NCBI GenBank assembly: GCA_900556345.1
Contig: USOM01000022.1
Location: forward strand, 1 to 9,111
DNA: 9,111 nucleotides
Reading direction: 5' to 3'
DNA from: an uncultured Clostridium sp.
Lineage (GTDB): Bacteria; Bacillota; Clostridia; TANB77; CAG-508
Shown: in pieces, positions 5,584 through 9,111 of the stretch
Layout of the letters: each line of letters begins with the position of its first letter
Numbering within the stretch: the stretch's first letter is position 1
Translations under genes and position numbers: made by a program
The notes under the pieces: model-generated
What the model saw: the letters and a program-made list of their open reading frames with translations, nothing else
Databases searched by the model: none
Told to the model about the DNA's origin: nothing

Positions 5584-6135
5584 ATGTATGAAACAATGGA
5601 AGAAGTAAAAGAATCAATAAAAGATTGCAAAAAATGTAAACTATGTACAGGAAGAAAAAACATTGTATTTGGAGTAGGAAACAAAAATGCAGATATAATG
5701 TTTATAGGAGAAGGACCTGGTGCGGACGAGGATGCTCAAGGAATACCATTTGTTGGAAAAGCAGGTCAACTAATGAACAAAGCATTTGATGCAGTAGGAA
5801 TAGAAAGAGAAGAAGTATATATAGCAAATATAGTAAAATGTAGACCACCAAATAATAGGGACCCAGAATCAGACGAAGTTTTAAGTTGTATAAACTATTT
5901 GCGAAATCAAGTAATGATAGTAAAACCCAAAATTATTGTATTACTTGGCAGAATTTCACTTCAAAATATTTTAGGGAAAGAATACAAAATAACAGCAAGT
6001 AGAGGAAAATGGATAGAAAAAAAAGGCATACTATATATGCCAACTTGGCACCCAGCAGCCTTACTTAGAGATGAAACAAAAAAAATAGATTTTATAAGAG
6101 ATTTAAAAGAAGTGATAAAAAAACTAGAGGAGTAA
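5584..6135 (+). CDS. Uracil-DNA glycosylase, family 4 (iron-sulfur type)
   Basis: The enzyme removes uracil from DNA, arising by cytosine deamination or dUMP incorporation, as the first step of base excision repair. The 183-residue length suits family 4. Visible motifs are Cys15-x2-Cys18 plus Cys86 and Cys102, spaced as the usual [4Fe-4S] ligands; Cys21 is an extra cysteine close by. 'FIGEGPGADEDAQGIPFVGK' (40-59) is the uracil-pocket motif of the family ('GEAPG-x-x-E-D' type). 'TWHPAALLR' (154-162) holds the active-site H-P-A. The start is ATG 5584, because the in-frame GTG nine bases upstream overlaps the ribosome-binding site; using it would add three residues. The gene has its own promoter just after the tuf terminator. 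It has no terminator before the flavoprotein gene downstream, so the two may share a transcript that includes the repeat array. The family is clear; some relatives are annotated only as 'phage SPO1 DNA polymerase-related'. Confidence 0.93.
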   Translation: MYETMEEVKESIKDCKKCKLCTGRKNIVFGVGNKNADIMFIGEGPGADEDAQGIPFVGKAGQLMNKAFDAVGIEREEVYIANIVKCRPPNNRDPESDEVLSCINYLRNQVMIVKPKIIVLLGRISLQNILGKEYKITASRGKWIEKKGILYMPTWHPAALLRDETKKIDFIRDLKEVIKKLEE

Positions 6136-6140
6136 TTTCT

Positions 6141-6266
6141 GATTGGGGACGGTTCTTTTTGCAAAATTTCGTATTGGGACCGTTTCTTTTCGCGAAAAGA
6201 AACGATCTTAGCAGAAAAAGAAACGGTCCTAATGGAAAAAGAAACGGTCCCAATGAAAAAAGAACA
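6141..6266 (+). repeat. REP-like array: two forward units, three inverted 21-bp tandem units and a central 24-bp palindrome
   Basis: Forward units of the form ATTGGG(G)AC-GGTT/CGTTTC-TTTT begin at about 6142 and 6173. Inverted units AAAAGAAACG-G/A-TC-C/T-... begin at 6195, 6216 and 6237, exactly 21 bp apart; a decayed fourth (AAAAGAAC) starts at 6258. The second forward unit (6173-6190) is the perfect 18-bp reverse complement of the last full inverted unit (6237-6254). At the centre, 6181-6204 is a perfect 24-bp palindrome around CGCG. From memory, 'GGGGACGGTTCTTTTTG'-like sequences are dispersed repeats in many Firmicutes genomes, often linked to REP-associated IS200-like transposases; no transposase is in this window. 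The array fills nearly the whole gap between the glycosylase and the flavoprotein genes. Confidence 0.8.
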
Positions 6267-6268
6267 AA

Positions 6269-6275
6269 GAGAGGA
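6269..6275 (+). promoter_or_regulatory. Ribosome-binding site that sets the flavoprotein start at ATG 6282
   Basis: GAGAGGA (6269-6275) lies about 7 nt before ATG 6282. The frame is open back to 6159, but only this ATG has a ribosome-binding site and matches the expected start of the iron-sulfur domain. Confidence 0.7.
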
Positions 6276-6281
6276 AGAAAA

Positions 6282-7541
6282 ATGAATCAACAAATACAAG
6301 AAAAATCAAATTATTGTTTAAATTGCAAAATAAAACCTTGTTCAAACAAAGGATGTCCTTTAAACAATAATATACCAGAATTTATAAAACAAATAAAAGA
6401 ACAAAACTATAAAGAAGCATATAAAATATTGCAAGAAACAACAGTACTTCAACCAATATGTGGTAGAATATGTCCACACAAGAAACAATGTGAGGGTTCG
6501 TGTGTAAGAGGAATAAAAGGTGAGCCTGTAAGTATAGGAGATATGGAAGCTTTTATTGGTGACTATGCAATAGAAAATAACTTGAAATTTGAAAAAAATA
6601 TTGAAGAAAATTTAGAAAATAAAAAAGTAGCAATTATAGGTGGAGGACCATCAGGACTTACTTGTGCAGCATTTTTGGCTAAAAAAGGTGTAAAAGTAAC
6701 TATATATGAAAGAAAAGATTTTTTAGGTGGGCTTTTAGTTTATGGAATACCAGATTTTAGATTATCAAAAGATATAGTTAAAAATACTATAGATAAAATT
6801 TTGGATTTAGGAATTGATGTAAAATATAACCAAGAACTTGGAAAAAATATTAATTTAAGTGATTTAGAAAAAGAATATGATTATATTTACCTAGCATTTG
6901 GAGCAAATATTTCATCTAAAATGAAAATTGAAGGCGAAAATTTAGATGGAGTATTTGGAGGAAATGAATTATTAGAAAATAATACTCACCCAAATTATAA
7001 CGAAAAAACAGTAATTGTAAATGGTGGAGGAAATGTTGCAATTGATGTTGCAAGAACAATAAAAAGAAAAGGTGCAAAAGAGGTTATAATTGTTTATAGA
7101 AGAGCAAAAGAGCAAATGCCAGCTGAAGAAAAAGAGGTTTTGGATGCTGAAAAAGAAGGGGTAAAGATATTATTTCAAAACAATATTGTTAAAATTAATG
7201 GCACAGATAAAGTACAAAATATTGAACTTATAAAAACTGAATTGGTTCAAAAAGAAGGAGATACAAGACTTTCACCTGTAAACATAGAAGGAAGCAATTA
7301 TACAGTAAAAGCCGATTATGTAATAATGGCATTAGGGTCAAAAACAGACGAATTTGTACAAAATTTAGGATTAGAAGTAACACCAAGAAACTATATAAAA
7401 GTAAATGATAATTTCCAAACATCAAATTCAAAGATTTATGCTGGAGGAGATTTAATAGGTGGAAAAGGGACAGTAGCTTGGGCTGCACGAAATGGAAGAG
7501 ATGTTGCAGAAAATATAATAGAAGAATTTAAAAAATATTAA
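6282..7541 (+). CDS. GltD-like FAD- and iron-sulfur-containing NAD(P)-dependent oxidoreductase
   Basis: This flavoprotein has the layout of the glutamate synthase small subunit. The N-terminal iron-sulfur domain carries Cys12, 15, 20, 25 ('YCLNCKIKPCSNKGCPL') and Cys60, 64, 70, 74 ('CGRICPHKKQCEGSC'), enough for two [4Fe-4S] clusters. An FAD-binding Rossmann motif 'VAIIGGGPSGLTCAAF' is at 116-131. An NAD(P)-binding motif 'VIVNGGGNVAIDVAR' is at 244-258, followed by 'VYRRAKEQMPA' (271-281). The C-terminal FAD part 'YAGGDLIGGKGTVAWAARNG' is at 386-405. At 419 residues it is slightly shorter than classical GltD. There is no gltB next to it, so the partner and substrate are uncertain: it could be a stand-alone GltA-type enzyme or an electron-transfer subunit related to NfnB or sulfide dehydrogenase. 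The frame remains open upstream to 6159 through the repeat array, but ATG 6282 is preferred. It is probably transcribed with the glycosylase gene. Confidence 0.9.
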   Translation: MNQQIQEKSNYCLNCKIKPCSNKGCPLNNNIPEFIKQIKEQNYKEAYKILQETTVLQPICGRICPHKKQCEGSCVRGIKGEPVSIGDMEAFIGDYAIENNLKFEKNIEENLENKKVAIIGGGPSGLTCAAFLAKKGVKVTIYERKDFLGGLLVYGIPDFRLSKDIVKNTIDKILDLGIDVKYNQELGKNINLSDLEKEYDYIYLAFGANISSKMKIEGENLDGVFGGNELLENNTHPNYNEKTVIVNGGGNVAIDVARTIKRKGAKEVIIVYRRAKEQMPAEEKEVLDAEKEGVKILFQNNIVKINGTDKVQNIELIKTELVQKEGDTRLSPVNIEGSNYTVKADYVIMALGSKTDEFVQNLGLEVTPRNYIKVNDNFQTSNSKIYAGGDLIGGKGTVAWAARNGRDVAENIIEEFKKY

Positions 7542-7550
7542 TAAAATATA

Positions 7551-7579
7551 TTGATTTTTTCTAAAAACCATACTAAAAT
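7551..7579 (+). promoter_or_regulatory. Probable plsX promoter
   Basis: TTGATT (7551-7556), a 17-bp spacer and TAAAAT (7574-7579) fit a sigma-A promoter in the 81-bp gap before plsX. The surroundings are A+T-rich, so chance matches are easier; no terminator separates plsX from the gene upstream, and read-through is possible. Confidence 0.55.
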
Positions 7580-7622
7580 GAATAATATCTTAATAAACTG
7601 AAAAATGAAAGGAAAATAAAAG

Positions 7623-8654
7623 ATGAAAATACTTCTAGATGCTATGGGAGGAGATAATGCTCCAGAAGCAACAATAAAAGGTGCAGTAAATGCAATAAAT
7701 GAAATAAAAGCAGAAGTTATTTTAATTGGAAAACAAGAAATAATAGAAGCAAAAGTAAAAGAATTTTACGGAAAAAGTTTAGTAGAAATATCACCAAGAT
7801 TATCAATAAAAAATGCAACAGAAACAATAGAAATGGAAGATGGACCAACAGATAGTATAAAACACAAAAAAGACTCATCAATGGTTGTAGGATTTAATAT
7901 GCTAAAAAAAGGAGAAGGAGATGTATTTATATCTGCTGGAAACTCAGGAGCCTTACTTGCAGGAGCAACTTTGCTTGTTGGAAGAATTAGAGGAATAGAT
8001 AGACCTGCTATGGCTGGAATATTGCCAGCTTATAAAAGTAGACTTGTATTAATAGATTCAGGAGCAAATACAAACTGTAGACCAATAAACCTATTACAAT
8101 TTGCCCAAATGTCAAGCATATATATAAGGAACACCTTTGGGGTAGAACATCCAAGAATAGGCTTATTAAACATTGGAACAGAAGAAACAAAAGGTAATGA
8201 ATTAACAAAGGAAAGTTACAAATTACTAAAAGAAAAATCAGAAGAACTAAATATCAACTTTATAGGAAATGTAGAAGGAAGAGATGCATTTTCTGGTGAA
8301 GTTGATGCAATAGTAACAGATGGATTCACAGGAAATGTATTCTTAAAAGCAGTAGAAGGACTTGGAAAATTTGTAAAAAGAAGCTTAAAAGAAAACCTAA
8401 TGAAAAATATATGGTCAAAAATAGCAGCACTTCCATCACTTCCTGCAATGAATAAATTCTCAAAATCAATGGATTATAAATCTTATGGTGGAGCACTATT
8501 TTTAGGAGTAAAAAAACCAGTCGTAAAAGCACACGGAAGTAGTGATGCAAAATTATTCGAATTTACAATAAAACAAGCAGAGCAATTTGTAAATAACCAA
8601 ACAGTTGAAAATCTAATAAAAGAATTCGAAAAAGAAAAGACAAAAACCGAATAA
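7623..8654 (+). CDS. plsX: Phosphate acyltransferase PlsX (acyl-ACP:phosphate transacylase)
   Basis: PlsX is a peripheral membrane enzyme that turns acyl-ACP and phosphate into acyl-phosphate, the donor used by PlsY to start phospholipid synthesis. The 343-residue protein is complete and near the usual length. Family signatures are the N-terminal 'MKILLDAMGGDNAPEATIKG', 'SAGNSGALLAGATLLVGRI' (residues 103-121), 'LIDSGANTNCRP', 'GLLNIGTEETKGNE', 'FIGNVEGRD' and 'DAIVTDGFTGNVFLK'. ATG 7623 follows AAAGGA (7608-7613). The next gene encodes the acyl carrier protein that carries its acyl substrate, as in many Firmicutes. The two are separated by 143 bp with a separate promoter for acpP. The C-terminus is lysine- and glutamate-rich. 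No fatty-acid regulator site of the FapR or FabT type could be recognised with confidence. Confidence 0.97.
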   Translation: MKILLDAMGGDNAPEATIKGAVNAINEIKAEVILIGKQEIIEAKVKEFYGKSLVEISPRLSIKNATETIEMEDGPTDSIKHKKDSSMVVGFNMLKKGEGDVFISAGNSGALLAGATLLVGRIRGIDRPAMAGILPAYKSRLVLIDSGANTNCRPINLLQFAQMSSIYIRNTFGVEHPRIGLLNIGTEETKGNELTKESYKLLKEKSEELNINFIGNVEGRDAFSGEVDAIVTDGFTGNVFLKAVEGLGKFVKRSLKENLMKNIWSKIAALPSLPAMNKFSKSMDYKSYGGALFLGVKKPVVKAHGSSDAKLFEFTIKQAEQFVNNQTVENLIKEFEKEKTKTE

Positions 8655-8687
8655 CCATTCAAAAATGAAATAAATTTGAGATATCTA

Positions 8688-8716
8688 TTGACAAAAGAAA
8701 AAACATATAATATAAA
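8688..8716 (+). promoter_or_regulatory. Promoter of acpP
   Basis: A consensus TTGACA (8688-8693), a 17-bp spacer and TATAAA (8711-8716) form a strong sigma-A-type promoter. A second TATAAT at 8706-8711 is only 12 bp from the -35 box and probably not used with it. The leader is about 75 nt and holds a small hairpin (TATATC/GATATA, 8743-8758). Confidence 0.8.
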
Positions 8717-8778
8717 TGTCTATATAAAAATAACATCAAATTTATATCAAAGGATATAGTAAATTTTTATAAACTTGA

Positions 8779-8795
8779 GAGGAGGTGAACTTAAG
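8779..8795 (+). promoter_or_regulatory. Strong ribosome-binding site of acpP, nearly identical to that of rpsL
   Basis: GAGGAGGTGAACTTAAG at 8779-8795 differs at one of 17 bases from GAGGAGGTGAATTTAAG at 589-605 in front of rpsL. GGAGGTGA ends 9 nt before ATG 8798, as expected for a highly expressed gene. Confidence 0.75.
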
Positions 8796-8797
8796 AA

Positions 8798-9040
8798 ATG
8801 AGTTCAGAAGAAATATTTGAAAAGGTAAAAAATATAATAGTAGACTTATTACAAGTTTCAGAAGAATCTGTTACATTAGATGCACATTTTATAGATGATT
8901 TAGGAGCTGACTCTTTAGATTTAGTTGAATTAATAATGGGAATTGAAGAAGAATTCAATATAGAAATTCCAGACGGAGAAGCTGAAAAAGTTGTAACAGT
9001 TGGAGATGTAGTTGAATACATAAAGGAAAATGTTGCATAA
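8798..9040 (+). CDS. acpP: Acyl carrier protein
   Basis: This small acidic protein carries growing fatty acyl chains on a 4'-phosphopantetheine arm and delivers them to fatty acid synthesis enzymes and to PlsX. The 80-residue length is normal. The modification motif 'GADSLDLVEL' (36-45) places the carrier serine at Ser39, and the recognition helix after it ('DLVELIMGIEEEF') is intact. The C-terminal 'TVGDVVEYIKENV' is typical. ATG 8798 follows a very strong ribosome-binding site at 8781-8788. A separate promoter and a strong terminator right after the gene suggest high-level expression, partly independent of plsX. Because it sits next to plsX and not in a polyketide or D-alanyl transfer cluster, it is most likely the primary fatty acid ACP. 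Confidence 0.97.
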   Translation: MSSEEIFEKVKNIIVDLLQVSEESVTLDAHFIDDLGADSLDLVELIMGIEEEFNIEIPDGEAEKVVTVGDVVEYIKENVA

Positions 9041-9076
9041 TTTTGGGAATAAAAATTATCAATAAGTAATAAAGTA

Positions 9077-9111
9077 CCCTATAAGATAGAAATATTTTAT
9101 AGGGGATTTTT
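9077..9111 (+). terminator. Rho-independent terminator of acpP (T run cut by the window end)
   Basis: CCCTATAAGATA (9077-9088) pairs with TATTTTATAGGG (9093-9104), 12 pairs with one G-U, closed by a GAAA tetraloop (9089-9092). Five T residues run to the last base of the window. It is a strong intrinsic terminator 37 bp after the acpP stop. Confidence 0.9.

Noticed and set aside
5961..6299. A 112-codon minus-strand ORF across the end of the glycosylase gene and the repeat array
   Set aside because: It is a shadow of a clear + strand gene plus the 21-bp repeats, which are open in several frames.
1..9111. CRISPR array, tRNA, rRNA, transposase or prophage genes
   Set aside because: Both strands were read for regular spacer-repeat arrays, tRNA-like cloverleaves and transposase motifs; none was seen. 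The only short-period array is the REP-like one at 6141-6266, whose units are adjacent, without spacers.

Overview
The window is chromosomal DNA from an A+T-rich Firmicute, most likely a member of the Clostridia. The clues are the strong A/T bias at third codon positions, ribosomal protein S12 with the roughly 13-residue insertion typical of Firmicutes, strong GGAGG ribosome-binding sites, and the plsX-acpP order. A species cannot be named from the sequence alone. All supported genes are on the + strand.

Layout. Positions 1-393 are the 3' end of an unrelated gene, a DUF4832-like protein with a C-terminal membrane anchor. A strong promoter at 517-545 then starts the 'str' translation cluster: rpsL (605-1018), rpsG (1350-1820), fusA (1839-3920) and tuf (4190-5392). 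rpsL and rpsG are separated by an unusually long 331-bp spacer. The spacer opens with a 129-bp imperfect palindrome and continues with several smaller hairpins. tuf has its own near-consensus promoter and a leader of about 165 nt that can fold in two mutually exclusive ways. A strong Rho-independent terminator follows tuf.

A second promoter (5526-5554) serves a family 4 uracil-DNA glycosylase (5584-6135), probably together with a GltD-like FAD/iron-sulfur oxidoreductase (6282-7541). Between these two genes lies a compact array of inverted and 21-bp tandem repeats resembling REP elements. Then come plsX (7623-8654) and acpP (8798-9040), each behind its own predicted promoter. The window ends in the terminator of acpP.

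Function. The first half makes core translation machinery: two 30S proteins and both main elongation GTPases. The second half makes a repair enzyme that removes uracil from DNA, a stand-alone NAD(P)H-dependent flavoprotein, and two genes for fatty acid and phospholipid synthesis: PlsX makes acyl-phosphate from acyl-ACP, and AcpP is the acyl carrier.

The coding genes are conventional. The interesting material is between them. The main item is the palindrome at 1018-1146: all eight of its non-Watson-Crick transition positions become G-U pairs only if the RNA is read from the minus strand. Others are the switchable tuf leader, a dyad built around the tuf promoter, a hairpin at the predicted 5' end of the rpsL mRNA, and a repeat array that stays open in frame with the downstream flavoprotein gene.
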